A stretch of 64,000 bases of DNA, from assembly GCA_963556495.2 (NCBI GenBank), contig OY747703.1, positions 29,611,796 through 29,675,795 on the forward strand, given 5' to 3'. Positions within the stretch are counted from its first letter, which is position 1. Each line of letters opens with the position of its first letter. Shown one piece after another: positions 23,421 to 35,992 of this stretch. A program made the translations under genes and the position numbers. The stretch comes from Valencia hispanica (Eukaryota > Chordata > Actinopteri > Cyprinodontiformes > Valenciidae). The notes under the pieces are model-generated. The model saw nothing but the letters and a program-made list of their open reading frames with translations. It ran no database searches and had not been told where the DNA came from.

Positions 23421-24617
23421 TAAATATAACTTTGCAAATCTTAGTGATTCTTCGAAGAATATTTCACCTGAGAACCCTTGCAACCATTTTTCTACCTGCT
23501 TACACAGCCGTAAATATTTATGAAATTGAATGAATTTACCACAGTCAATAAAGGGGCCTTTGACATTTTGATTTGTTTTGCGTCCAGTTTTTCTGAGAGC
23601 TGCACAATCAGACTTCAAGGGTATCATCTAAGAATCAGTTTTCCACTTGTTAATCCTGTAATCTTTCTTAGAACAGAATCCTGGGCTAAGCAGGATTCAG
23701 AAAAATGGTTTAAAAACTGATTTTATTTAAGTTCTATGACAGTTATTCCAATAGTATCCTTGCTAATCTCCTAAACATGATTACTAAAGTGCCTTTGATT
23801 AGTACCTCTTAAGTGCTAAGTCAACTAATATTGAAGAGGTAAGGATGAACTTATTAATTTCACTCAGCATTTAAGCAATATAGCTTATCATTTCAATGAG
23901 TAACTAAACAGAGTTTAGGAAATAGCATTTGCCTGTTTTTTCCTGTAAGGCAATTACACATAAGGTAATTTACAGATATTACTTTGAAAGTGAAAATGCC
24001 ACTTTTGTTCATTGTGGGAGTTTTTGTGTTCCTCTATTTTTTAATTATACTTTATTACTGGTTTCTATAATATTGTGCTGGGGGAAACGAGATTTTCTGT
24101 CATTTATATAGAGTAGCGTTTCTATATATCTATAGCTACATTGTGACAAAGCAGCAGAAGAAGTTGCGTATGTGTGGTAAAAAAAAAAAGCAATAATCCA
24201 AGGAATCTTTTGATAAACAGGGAATTCACAAAGAAATAGGAACCAGATGACAAACAAAGCTAAAATAGGATTCAGTAGGCAGCTTGGACTCTATTAATTA
24301 GTTATTGGAGTAAGTGTAGCATTAACCATAAACACGGTGCTCTATGAGTCAATAAAATGCCATTAAGCGTTAATTGGAGAAGTGATCAGTAGGTGTTACT
24401 GATGATAACTATTAGGTAAGTGTGATAGAGCTAGACCTGAAAAACAAACAAATTTCACAGGAATATGCATGATTTAAATGTTATTCAACAGCAAGAGTTT
24501 TAAAGGAGTATTTTAATTACAATTACTTTAACTTGACAAATTCTTAGTAAGAGGCACAACATTGTAGAATCCTGAACAGGGTTTCAAAGGTGACTGGATT
24601 AAACCTGATTACAACCT
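23421..24617. other. AT-rich sequence without recognised gene
   Basis: No gene or element is identified. 24280-24420 has several TAAT cores (TTAATTAG, CCATTAAGCGTTAATTGG) and could be conserved noncoding sequence; this is an impression only. Confidence 0.4.
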
Positions 24618-24690
24618 GTACAGATCATCAGTCCATCACAGGGTTAACACAGAGACACACGCCGTAGCCAACCACATACAATTATACCTG
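24618..24690 (-). repeat. SINE fragment
   Basis: TCAGTCCATCACAGGGTTAA, then ACACAGAGACACACGCCGTA and CCAACCACATACA match the central part of the SINE at 32943-33015. The termini are lost. Confidence 0.55.
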
Positions 24691-24694
24691 CAAT

Positions 24695-25520
24695 ACTTTG
24701 CAAAATCATTCACAACCATTAAGGTTTTATACAAAATGTTATGTGATAGAGCAACACAACCTAGACCATGATTGTGAAGTTGAAGAGATAAAGCACACAT
24801 GACTTTCGAAGTATTTTACAATTAAATATCTGAAAGTGTGGCAGACATGTATTAAATCCCCCTGACTTTCAGCTTTAGTTTGAGGGCATCTACATTCAAA
24901 TTAGTGTACGACTTTAAGAATTACAGCGTTTACATGTCTGAAACCAACTTTTTAAAGGGGACTAAAAGCAATTTGACAATTGACACAAAAACTATTTAAT
25001 GGACATGAGTGGCACATATTTTCATTATTTCAAATTCAATTGGGAAGGTAAATGGTCTGGAGTTGATTCTAGGTGTGGTGGTTGAATTTGGCTAATTTTA
25101 TCATCAACCCACAACATCCAGCCCAAGGGACTCCTCAGCTAAGTGAATAAGACCATCCCTAGGCATCGAATACATAATAAAATATTGAAATTGCTAAGGT
25201 GTTAAGAAAGGCACAGTCTACAAGTTTGGTATATTCAGTGTTAACGAAGTGTGTCCTAGTGAATTTAGGAATGCCAAACACAGAAGACCTCCACAGAAGA
25301 CACCATCAGTGGATGATCATCTCCACAGTGAAGAAAAACCCCTTTACGACACCCAGAAGATTTCATGAAAGGAAATAGCTTAGGGTTTGAACCAGTCCTG
25401 CACATTAGGAACAGAGAGACTGGACTGAGCTGTGCTAAAAAAAGGTGAAAAAAATCAGACAAGCTGATGGGGTACTTTTTCATCATAAAGATGAACAATG
25501 TCCCATAGCCTAAATAAAGG
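24695..25520 (+). mobile_element. Tc1-like transposon 5' part with transposase N-terminus
   Basis: 24695-24860 resembles a Tc1 terminal repeat. 24855-25090 (CCCCCTGACTTTCAGCTTTA, TTTAAAGGGGAC, GGTCTGGAGTTGATTCTAGG) is the 5' non-coding end of a well-known teleost Tc1 family. A decayed transposase N-terminal half follows: a GTVYKFGI-like DNA-binding segment, then DLHRRHHQWMIISTVKKNPF (25287-25346) and TTPRRFHERK. Stops and frameshifts abound and the catalytic half is absent after about 25520. Confidence 0.65.
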
Positions 25521-27365
25521 AAAAAGTCTGGACTTCCATGGCTTCCCTATTCTAATTTGAAATCTCTTGTCATGAAGTACAGAACAAAAATTATGCAAAC
25601 TTTACCACTGTCTAAATATTTATTGATCTAATTGTGTGTTCTTCAAGTTGCAACAACCACATTATTTACATAACAGTGTCAAGCAATCATATTTCCAAGA
25701 ATTAAATGAGTGAAGTCAAGGCCAGGTTTTTTAATGACATTTCAAACTCCAAACTACTTTAGCAAAATGTAACATTTGTTTTTGTGTTGTTTCTAAGAAC
25801 AGATATTAAGGCACTGCACTTACACTCCTTTAATCTTTCCTGTGAAAGCCAATTTGACTCTATCACATTTTCTTTATCAAGGCGTCCTTCAAAAAGCATC
25901 AACATTTTTTTAGATTACAGCCTTTCCAGATCATCTTCCTCTCACGTGTACAGTCTGAATCCTAAAATATGTTTCTTTTTTTAAGCTCTTGCCTGCTTGT
26001 CATGTGTCATGCTTTACTCTTTTGTACATTTTTTGGACAAAACCCGATGTTTTCAGTGGCTTAACAACGAAGTATGATGTGATAAGGCTTCCACAGCATT
26101 GGTGCCGTAACAAAGACAGAGAGCCACTCTGAACTCTGAGGACGAAAAAGAGACCCATCTCACTGAGTGTGAGTAATATACTCATGTAAGATATATTCAC
26201 TCGTACAAACACACTCACACATACTATAAGAAAAGACACATTTTCCAAATTATTCTTTGATTGTTTTCCCACTCTCTTAGACTAATCCATTTCTCCTCTT
26301 TCTGTATGTCTCTCCAGCTTTATCTCTATTTGCCCTTCAACTTTTTATGGCTCATTCTTCCTTTTTCTCCTTCTCTTTACCCTGTCTTTTTTCTCCCCTT
26401 TCTGGTTTATTTTGTGCATTAAAATTCCACTCCACTCTCCAATCCTCCCACCCACATCTACCCCCTCCGTTTTACTGAAAGCAGGAATGATACACAGGGT
26501 TTAAGCTAAATTCCTTGTCTGTCTCACTAATTGCTTGCTAAATGCATGATGGAAAAAATCATTTTCAGCCAGCAGTGGAGTGAAAGAGCCTTTCAGCATT
26601 GTTCCGGTTGTCAAGGCAACGCAATTAAAAAGCCACCAAGAACAAATGTGCACTCAGGATAGGAAGGTTTTAACGCAGGCATCTCAGCCGCTCCCTCATT
26701 CTCTTGCCTTGTTTTACTTTCTCTTCTTTTTGAATTTCTAATTTGGTCCTTGCTGCTATTGTCAGTTTTAAATAGCTTTGTTTTTGGTTTAAAAAAATAC
26801 ATTTTCTCAAACTTCAAAAAGACAGCCTCCCTTTTGTAAAGAAAGCAATGAAGAAGCAAAATGACATGCTGACAAATTTATTTTTACAGCAAATTAGTGG
26901 ATTTGTAACTTTGTGCTTTGATGAAGCAATACTAATCCATTAAAAGACAAGGGTTAGAAGATGAATTGTCTGTTTTTGTTGTTTCCGCACTTTCATTCTA
27001 AGTTAAAATACACACAAATTTTAACTCCCTCCTTGTTTTTCTGCACCTTGTTTCTGTCATAAACATTTCTTGGTAGAAAACCAGAACAAAAAAACTAAAC
27101 AAAAAAAACATTGTCTTGGTACACCGATTATGCATAAAATTATGAGCAGAGACAGGTGAGGTGAAAATGACATATTTTGTCTTATTAAGGGCACTTGTTG
27201 GAGGCTGTGATATATTGTCCTCACATATTGTTAGAGGCAGGAAAAATTTGGCAGCACATGAATTTCAGTGAGTTTGACCAGGGCCAAACTTTAAAGAACC
27301 TGCGAAAGTCAAGGCTCACCAATGCACATTTAGTCTGACTTCATAGACGAGTTACTGTAGCTCAA
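25521..27365. other. AT-rich sequence without recognised gene
   Basis: No gene is identified. 26500-26640 is the most organised part, with an RFX/X-box-like partial palindrome GTTGTCAAGGCAAC at 26607-26620. 26280-26470 is a C/T-rich stretch. Confidence 0.4.
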
Positions 27366-27945
27366 ATTAATTCAAATTCAAATTCAAATTCAAAAATACT
27401 TAATTGATCCCAGAGGGAAATTAAGTGTTGGTATAGCTCATATAATTAATTCTTTAAGGAGTTGTTGTAGATCATGATGGCTGTGGGCAGGAAGGATTTC
27501 CTGTAGCGGTCTGTATTGCAGCGAAACTGAAGAAGCCTCCGACTGAAGACGCTCTGTTGTTGTATGACTATCTCATGAAGAGGATGCTCAGGGTTGTCCA
27601 TAATTTTTTTGATTTTATGAAGAATCCTTCTTTGCATCATCATCTCCAGATGTTCCACAGTTGTCCCAAGAACAGAACCAGCCTTCTTTATCAGGTTGTT
27701 TAGCCTTTTTAAATCCCTGGCTCTGATGCTGCTACCCCAACAGATGACGGCTGAAGAGATTACACTCTCCACAACAGACTTGTAGAAGATCTGTAGCATC
27801 TTGCTGCAAACCTTGAAGGACCTAAGCTTCCTCAAGAAGTACAGTCTGCTCTGTCCCTTCTTGTAGACGGCTTCACTGTTGCGCCTCCAGTCCAGTCTGT
27901 TGTCAAGGTGAACTCCGAGGTATTTATATTCCTCAACCTAATGAA
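27366..27945 (-). pseudogene. LINE ORF2 C-terminal end with 3' tail
   Basis: The minus-strand frame 27446-27835 encodes the last part of a CR1/L2/Rex-group reverse transcriptase protein: FYKSVVESVISSAVICWG, then NNLIKKAGSVLG, then HPLHEIVIQQQSVFSRRLLQ and RYRKSFLPTAIMIYN. The upstream part (KYLGVHL-type, LDWRRNSEAVYKKGQSRL) is in another frame after a shift near 27835. The 3' end TTTCCCTCTGGGATCAATT followed by GAATTT repeats (27366-27395) is a LINE tail. The copy is heavily 5'-truncated. The related segment at 56640-56985 shares the FYRSSVESVLTYC motif on the plus strand. Confidence 0.8.
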
Positions 27946-28376
27946 ATCAAATCCTAATGAAGTAGTAAGTCCTGTTTCAGACACAAAGTTTGTTGCATGT
28001 AAGGTTGCATACTGTAGACCAGTCAAGGTGCTCATACTGGTCATCATATTTTTCCTGATTTGGTATATTAACCCCCCCACCCTAGTTCACTGATCTCATG
28101 AGATCCAAAAAGTTGGGAAATGTTCAGCCATTCTTTAAGCAGACAACGAAGAAACGAGATCATTTACCCAGCAGCCTTTCTACCTTGTTTTTTCTTACAG
28201 AACCCTCATCAGAGTGATGTATGTGCAGGTGTTGGAGCCCGTTTCTTTTAACACCTGCTTATGTTTTTCTGCCTGGCAGTGGAAGATGTCAGCTAGAACA
28301 ATGATGACAATATTCAAAACACTACAGAGATCTGTAGAATGAATTCAAGCCAAAGATTGTTGGAAGAACAATAAGA
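27946..28376. other. sequence without recognised gene
   Basis: No recognisable element follows the LINE end; the sequence leads into the TG microsatellite. Confidence 0.4.
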
Positions 28377-28389
28377 TGTGTGTGTGTGT

Positions 28390-28471
<82 letters not shown>

Positions 28472-28497
28472 ATGTGTAGGTGTGTGTGTGTGTGTGG
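28377..28497. repeat. (TG)n microsatellite
   Basis: About 60 TG units with a few GG and CATG/TAGG interruptions. Cys/Val and His/Thr frames across it are artefacts. Confidence 0.97.
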
Positions 28498-31331
28498 GTG
28501 GATGGGTGGGGGGTTAATAATGCCATGTTCAAAGTGTTTCTGTCACCAGGCCCAGATGTTGTTCCTGCTCTACTTTCCTTTTCTCTGTTGAGAAAACATT
28601 GTGACAATTTGAGAAATGCGCAAGCCCCAAAACAAAGCTTTGGTTGTTTTCATTCAGTATGTAGTGTGTAAGAGTGTCAGAACTGGGATGGATTTACAAT
28701 GGAACTTGTTCTCAAAGGAGGAAGCATTAAAACTGTGTCACAAAATGTGATGAACTATTAATATAATTACAGAACCAGTGAAAGCCTCACTAAAGCAATT
28801 TTGCACTGATATTCTCTCAATTCTTTGCTTTATTTTGAACACTTTTGGCCCCACTTTTGTGCAAAAGGCCGTTAGGGCGGAGGTTTCTTCTTCAATGATA
28901 AGCGCACCTACCTGAGTATATTAAAACGAGCGCACCCCAAAGAAGACTGTGACAAGCTCATTGGTCAGCATCATATTCCTATTAGCTGGAGGACTTTTTG
29001 CAGGGTTTTTTCGCCTCAATACATAGAGCACAGGAAAAATCAGTGAGAGCAGGTTTTGAAAGTACAGAGAAGGTATCTTAGCACATAGGAATGAAGATCA
29101 AACGCAGAGGAGTCAATGTAAGTGCAAGAACACATTTCTTAAGTTTTGAAGAGTACAGCCAAGTACAGCTGGACAGAAAAATTTTTTTGTCAACACATCT
29201 TTCCATTATCTTACCAGCTTAATTATTGAACACATCTAGCATGATGATGGTACTAAAAAAATGCAGAAGCACAATACAATATGGTGATTCATTTTGTTCT
29301 GGTGCTAATTTGACTTAATTTTTGATATTAAAGTTTTGTTCTGGCTTATTTTCTGTGTCTGTTGGTCCTTGGCCCAAAGCCCTTGATGAAAGCAATTATT
29401 TGTGGTGTCCTAGTAAAAAGGTAGTACTATTGTACCACTGGTTTTAATTGCTGGAAGAAGAACTTCCAGGGGTGATTATAAGAGGAACTTATGCTAAGCA
29501 AGCATCGTCCCTGAACTAACTAACTAAAAACTATGGTGTTACTTTCTAATACGAGTCAAGCATCTTACATGTCTATAACCTCTTCGTTCTCTGATCAGGT
29601 TTATTTCTGTTTCACATTCATACTTGCTGACAGATGTTAGGGTCATACTGGTCAGTTTTAGAAAATCTTAAAATTCCTAAAATTCCAAAAATAAAATAAC
29701 AATAGGTATTTATTTGTATGCACACTATGCAATACATTTACAGCCAACTCCAGTTTTTGTGCTACTTTTCTTTACCTCCTCATTACTCTTACCCACCTTT
29801 ATCACTAAATTATTCATAAAGCCTTCGGAGGAGTGCTAACAGTTCTACACATGCACAATTATGGAAATACATGCTTTTACAGTTTTCTCTGTTTTTTGTT
29901 AGCTCTGTTTCTGTATTTAAATATCTGTTCATTTCTTTACATTCAGTGTAAACACACTCTTAGGCTGTATTATTTCCTATTTTCCACATGTAAAAATTGC
30001 TGCTCTGATGATGGCTCTGTTTTTTTTAAACTGTTCTTGCTATTTTATAAAGGCAAGTCTATCTACTTTTATTATTTTTCTCAAACGTTTTATTATTATA
30101 GTGGATATAGATTTTTTTAATAGAAAGGTTAATGTGTTCACACTTTACTACTGTGCTCTAAGTGTTTTGTCCCTTTTGATCTTTTAAAATTAAGGCAATT
30201 CAACCATTTCCCCTATTTGAAAGATTAGCACTGCCAGTTCTGCAAATACTGTAGATGTGAGGTGCTCAGCCATAACTCAGTAACTTATTTCTTAGCTCAG
30301 ATTTTATACCTCTATCAATGTACATAAAATAATAGTGGTTCACATAACCCCTTGTGCAGTGGTTCGATAAGTTTCAACAATGATTGCACTGAAGTACAAA
30401 ACAAAACTCAAAACTAACCAAGATATTTTATACAACCGTCAAAAGAGATTGTGGAGATAAAACCCTAACCCTATCTATAACTGACATTGTAAAATATGTT
30501 AATACCCAAAAATACATTGACCAGGCACTAAGAACATGAAGTCTTGAGTGTATAAATTAGAATCTCATCAAAAGGTTGTTTTGGAAATGTATTTCTAATC
30601 GGGCAACCTAAATAAATGAATTCACTAGACAGGAAGGAATAATTTTCAAATATGTATTTCTTTTAATTCTGATGTGTTTTTCTTAAATACACTAAAAACC
30701 CAAAACTCAGTTTTTTCAGAAAACTTAAATATTATTTATGTTAAGACCAATATTAATTTCTATACATTTTTATTATTATTAATATAATATTTTAATTATT
30801 ACTGTCAGTTAAAATATTACATTACAATCCCATTACATATCATCTGGTTACAGTTGTGTATTCTGTTCAGAATTAAAGCTTATACTAGGAGTGGAGTGGA
30901 CGGAAAAACAATAAACAAAGCAAAAGGAATAACTACAGCTTTGAAATGATTGTGAAGCAAACCTAAGCAATTTGGAAGAGATTCACCAAATGCTTACTGT
31001 GGTTGGAGTAAGTGGTTCAAATAGCAACCACAAACACACATATCAAGGCATAGGCTTCAACTCGCACATTTCTTGTGTTAACTTACTTCTGAACCAGAAA
31101 CAACATCAGACTGGCTCAAAAAAATTGCACCTGTACATTTTAGAAAAATGCATGTTTCCCTACTGTTAACAACCTTGATGGATATTTTGATTTAATTTTC
31201 CATCTGTTCTTGGTATCTGCGCCAAAAGTACCAATATCTTGTTTAATGACCACTGTATCACTTTGATTGATTAGTTTTAAAACTTACCTGACCAATTCCA
31301 CTTTAGAGAATGACGATTTTCTTGAGAGAAT
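28498..31331. other. AT-rich sequence without recognised gene
   Basis: No exon, RNA gene or transposon end was recognised. 28850-29000 is slightly GC-richer. 29690-30130 is pyrimidine- and AT-rich with short open frames rich in Phe and Tyr, which reflect composition rather than coding. Confidence 0.4.
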
Positions 31332-31628
31332 TACACTCAACAAAACTATAAATGCAACACTTTTGTTTTGCTCCCATTTTTCATGAGCTTAACTCAAAGA
31401 TCCTAAACATTTCTATATATACAAAATGCCCACTACTCTGAAATATTGTTCACGAACCTGTCTAAATCTGTGTTAGTAAGCACTTATTCTATGCCAAGAT
31501 AATCCATCCCACCCTACAGGTTTGGCATTTCAAGGTGCTGATTAGACATCATGAATATTGCACAGGTGTGCCTTAGACTGGCCACAATAAAAGACCACTC
31601 TGAAATGTGCAGTTGATGACGCAACACA

Positions 31629-32613
31629 ATGCCACAGATGTCACAACTTTTGAGGAATCGTGCAATTGGGATGCTGACTACAGGAATGTCTAGCAGAGCT
31701 GTTGTCTGTGAAATTAATGTTCATTTCTCTACCATAAGCTGTCTCCAAAGGAGTTTCAGAGAATTTGGCAGTCCAGCCAACTGGCCTCACAACCACAGAC
31801 CACGTGTAACTACACAAGCCCAGGACCTCCCCATCCAGCATGACCAGCCACCCAGACAGCTGCTGCAACAATTGGTTTGCATAACCAAATAATTTCTGTA
31901 CAAACTGTCAGAAAGCATCTCAGAGAAGCTCATCTGCATGTTCGTCATCCTCATTAGGGTTTCGATCTGACTGCAGTTTGCCACCGTAACTGACTTGAGT
32001 GGGCAAAGGCTCACATTCGATGGTGTCTGGTATGTTGGAGAGGTGTTCTGTTCACGGATGATACCCAGTTTTCACTGTTCAGGGCAGATGGTAGACAGCA
32101 TTGTGTAGAGTTGTGTGGGTGAGCGGTTTGCTGAAGTCAACGTTGTTGATTGGGTAGCCCATGGTGGTGGTGAAGTCATGGTATGGGCAGGTGTATGTTA
32201 TGGATAACAAACACAGGTGCATTTTATTAATGAAATTTTGAATGTACAGAGATACGTGACAAGATCCTGAGGCCCATTGTTGTACCTTTCATCTGCGACC
32301 ATCACCTCTTGTTGCAGCATGATAATGCACGGCCCCATGTTGCAAGGATCTGTACACAATTCCTGGAACCTGAAAACATCCCAGTTCTTGCATGACCAGC
32401 ATACTGACCGGACATGTCACCCGATGAGGATGTTTGGGATGCTCTGGATTGGAGTATACAACAGTGTGTTCCAGTTCCTGCCAATATTATGAAGAGGAGT
32501 GGACCAACATTCCACAGGCCACAATCAAATACCTGATCAACCCTATGCAACCAAGATGTGTTGCACTGCTTGAGGCAAATGGTGGTCACACCAGATACCA
32601 ACTGGTTTTCTGA
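31629..32613 (+). pseudogene. Tc1-like transposase, broken
   Basis: The frame opens with MPQMSQLLRNRAIGML and runs through a paired-like helix-turn-helix region (NVHFSTISCLQRSFREFG, then NHRPRVTTQAQD) to 31892. After a frame change, decayed catalytic segments follow, including a GVMVWAG-like segment near 32170. The end reads AIMRRS-type then EEWTNIPQATIKYLINPMQ and CVALLEANGGHTRY, stopping at 32611-32613. Internal sequence between about 31900 and 32100 is shortened relative to the family and several stops are present. The DDE catalytic set is therefore not intact. Confidence 0.8.
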
Positions 32614-32842
32614 CCGCCCCCCCAGACTCCCCCAGTAAAGCCATTTTAGATTGGCCTTTTATTGTGGCCAGTCTAAGGCACACCTGTGGAATATTATTTC
32701 TGTCCAATCAGCACCTTGATATGCCACACCTGTAAGGTGGGATGGACTATCTTGGCAAAGGAGAGATTTAGACAGATTTGTGAACAATATTTGAGAGTAA
32801 TGGGTCTCAAATAACGAAAGTGTTGCATTTATATTTTTGTTC

Positions 32843-33209
32843 CATCCATCAATTTTTAGTACCCGTCCATCCTATGCAGGGTTGCGGAGGGAGCCTGGTG
32901 CCCATCTCCAGCAGTCATGGGGTGAGAGGCAGGGTACAACCTGGACAGGTCGCCAATCCATCAGAGGGCAACACAGAAACATACAGGATAAACAACCATG
33001 CACGCACACACTCATACCTAAAGGCAATTTAGAGAAACCAATTCACCTAACAGTCATGTTTTTGGTCTTTGGGAGGAAGCTGGAGTACCAGGAGAGAACC
33101 CACACATCCACAGGGTGAACATGCAAACTCCATGCAGAAAGACCCCAGGCTGGGATTCAAATCCAGGACCTTCTTGCTGCAAGGCAACAGTGCAACCAAC
33201 TGTGCGATC
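32843..33209 (-). mobile_element. complete tRNA-derived SINE with target duplication
   Basis: The 367-bp SINE is bounded by a perfect 13-bp duplication TATATTTTTGTTC (32830-32842 and 33210-33222) derived from the Tc1 terminal repeat it interrupts. On the minus strand it starts with a tRNA-like head (A-box-like GCACAGTTGGTTGCACTG, B-box-like GGATTTGAATCC). The GGAGTTTGCATGTTC body follows. It ends with ACCCTGCATAGGATGGACGG and GATGGATGG. That tail resembles the ACCCTGGATAAGCGG...ATGGATGG end of the RTE-type LINE at 54724. Other fragments are at 1-172, 18725 and 24618. Confidence 0.85.
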
Positions 33210-33228
33210 TATATTTTTGTTCAGTGTA

Positions 33229-34429
33229 GAAAAGAACTTGGGAAATACAAATACCAAAATTACAAAACTTGATCCGTAAAAAAGCACGAAACAGAACATC
33301 AAACCATGACTGACAAATACCAGTATGTCACTGTTTTCAGCATATGTGCACACATTATATAGATAATTTGTTTATTTTCAGAAAGTTCAAAAATAAAGCG
33401 CACCAGAGAAAAATAACTTTAGTTCTTTTGAAAAATCTGTGTATATATGTTGTCTACAGTGAAAATAGAAAGTGAGGTGTAATTTTACAAACATTAAAGT
33501 TCTTTCTGGCTCAAATCTCAGGCTTTGCCGGTGTTTTACTTTGTCATAGACCATTCTTTCTTTAACTGTGAGAATAATTACCCTCAGTTCCAAAGGAGCA
33601 GTTGCTTTTTTTTCTAAAACCCTTTCAGCTGTGTTATCTAAAGGCTTGCAAGTCACAGAAGATTTGACAGCGGGCTGACCAAAAGGCAGCATGCTGGAAA
33701 GCCACTGTACAATTTGATTGGTTAAGATCAATTTATAAGTCTTGCAGTATATTGATCCATGCCCTGCAAAACACGCATACACCCATGAACATTGTACAGT
33801 TCCTATGATTAGTATCATTAAAGAGAAAGTGTGAGAAAGATTATTTCTCCAAAATTATCATATCCCTTTCAAGCCAGAAAGTATTGCTTACTGGGGAATA
33901 TGATATCCTTTTTACAGATGTTCCTTTACAGCTATATTCAGGTGTGTTGCTCATGATATTTATATTCATTTCCACATCCACAATTGAGAACTATGTAAAA
34001 AAAATGTGTAAGACAAAAAGCTAGTGCAAAGCTAGTGCAGTAGCTTGAAGACTTAACAAACCGGGATGTGGTGGAGAGACTTAAAAATTATCTGTGGTTC
34101 TCTCCCTGTAATTCACTGCTGTGAGGAATGATGGCGTGTGACAAACAATTACATTAAAAACACAAGAATTCTGGCAGTTTTCAGATAGGTGTTACAATTT
34201 CTGTTCCGATTTTGACTATTATTACTCGGATTTCCACTAGGATTTTGTTAAACAACTGTGTAATCAGAATACTTTACATTTGGGAGACCGGATTATAGAA
34301 GTCTCACTTCAAAATCAGTCTATGTGCGTTTTACTGCTTTATAGTGTAGTACCCCACTATGGGGGCAAAGAGAAAAAACTTTTTTTCCCCTTTTTTTCTT
34401 TTTTTTGTGGTTGAGGACAATACTGTCCT
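33229..34429. other. AT-rich sequence without recognised gene
   Basis: Nothing is recognised apart from short open frames. The 143-codon minus-strand frame at 33387-33818 has no motif I recognise and its composition matches the surroundings. Confidence 0.4.
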
Positions 34430-35234
34430 TGCTGCCTGTGCTTACTTACACAACGTCCTCTTATCTCACCTCCAATGCCATGTAGGTGTCAAAGGAACTG
34501 CTTTAAATTGGTTTAAATCCTATCTAACAAACAGAATGTTCTCAGTAAGATAAATCAGAACTCTTCAGCTGGACATCCTTCAAATTTAGTTTTCTGGGCC
34601 CTCTTTTTATTTATTGTATATGCTGACATTAGAATCCGTCCTTAAAAAGCTTAACATCCAGTTCCACTGCTTCGCTGATTATATTCAGATTTATTTTCCT
34701 TGAACAGTTAAAAGCAGTTATTCACTACAGTCTCCATTGGACTGTCTAAACAACATTAAGATGTGGATTAATTAAAGTTTTTCTCCATTTAAACAATAAC
34801 AAAATAGAATTTCTCCTGTTTGGGAGTAGGGACTCTATAGATCCTGTTAGTACTCTAGGCCTTTTAGCACAATTCATTCCGTTAAAAACGAGTAATTTTA
34901 GATACCTTCCATAGATTCAGCAAACAGATCAGTTCAGCTGTCCAAACAAGTTTCTTACAACAGCATGTTTTAGCTCAGGTTAAGTCCAGATTCTTCCTCA
35001 AGGAGTTTGAAAAGTTATTTATGCCTTTATCATGATGCACTTAGATTAATGCAATTCCTTATGTAAGGGTTTGGATAAGTCCTCCCTCCATCAGCAAGAA
35101 GTTGAACAGAATGCTGCTGCTCATTTTTGTAAGAGACACAAGAAAACACCAGCACATAACATCAGTGCTGGCTTTGCTTCACTGGCTTCCCGTCCGATAC
35201 AGGATTGATTTTAAGATCTTGTTATTAGTGTTTA

Positions 35235-35992
35235 TGTGAGGGTTGTGTGTGGGTGTGTGCTTGCCTCACCTGTTTTCCATCCAAGGGTGCAGATTGGTGA
35301 TCGTGCTCTTGCAGCTGGTGCCACTCAGCCTGATTGAGGAGGAGCACTCAAAAGGAGAGTGCCAACCTGGAGCAGACGCCAGATGGTTAAACCGCGTCGT
35401 GTGGTAACAAGCCACTTCCTCTGCCTTTCTGACATCCGCAACTTACCCCACGTAAGATCCTTACCCCACGTAAGATCCTTACCCCACGTAAGATCCTTAC
35501 CCCCTTGCCTTTTTCCCTCCAGTCACTCTGCGGTCCCGGACCTGCTGGTCGGCCTGCAGCCTGGGCGTCTGCTCCTTCCCGGCATACTGGGCTTCCTCCT
35601 CAAGGTATCTGGCTGAGCTCAGGGTCCCCACTGCCTGTCCACCCTCGCTCTGCTTCCTGGAGACAAACACCCCAAGGTCAGTCCCTCTTCCACGCACCAA
35701 GGACCACATCCTCCCCAATTCCTCCTCAGTGGAATCTGCACCAACGGCAAGTAAGAATCCACAAACTTCTGTTTTTCCTCCTGCCAAGCAACATTGAAAG
35801 ATCACTCACCTCCATCTCTTGTCTCCAGTGGTTGACCTCCAAGTTCCCCGTGGTTCTGAGTTTTCTGAGTTCCTGTGTTCCTGGACCCTTCGAGCAAATA
35901 GGGGAAAATAAATTACTTTTGCAAACTTTACCTCTAGTCTCACTGAGTCGTTTGTGTGTCTGCACTAGAGTCCGAAAGCTAAAATCATGACA
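35235..35992 (+). repeat. Gypsy left LTR
   Basis: Begins TGTGAGGGTTG and ends AAATCATGACA. It has three copies of an 18-bp unit ACCCCACGTAAGATCCTT near 35447-35500 where the right LTR has one. It also has a 25-bp segment (TCACTCTGCGGTCCCGGACC and the next five bases) near 35522 that the right LTR lacks. The putative Gag ATG (35987-35989) is inside its last six bases. Confidence 0.95.

Larger units (their letters stand above)
31334..33226 (+). mobile_element. Tc1-like transposon with SINE in its right terminal repeat
   Basis: The left end CACTCAACAAAACTATAAAT and the right end ATATTTTTGTTCAGTG are inverted repeats, flanked by the TA target duplication (31332-31333 and 33227-33228). The inverted similarity continues inward for over 200 bp (GTGCTGATTAGACATCATG on the left, CAATCAGCACCTTGATATG on the right; GGCCACAATAAAAG on the left, TTATTGTGGCC on the right). 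A broken transposase lies between them. The 367-bp SINE at 32843-33209 interrupts the right repeat. Without it the element is about 1.5 kb, a normal Tc1 length. Confidence 0.9.

Noticed and set aside
28377..28607. Cys/Val-rich and His/Thr-rich open frames
   Set aside because: They are translations of a TG microsatellite. The same applies to the frames at 19606-19917.
33140..33209. functional tRNA gene
   Set aside because: The tRNA-like head lacks a foldable full cloverleaf and continues into the SINE body; it is the promoter part of the SINE.
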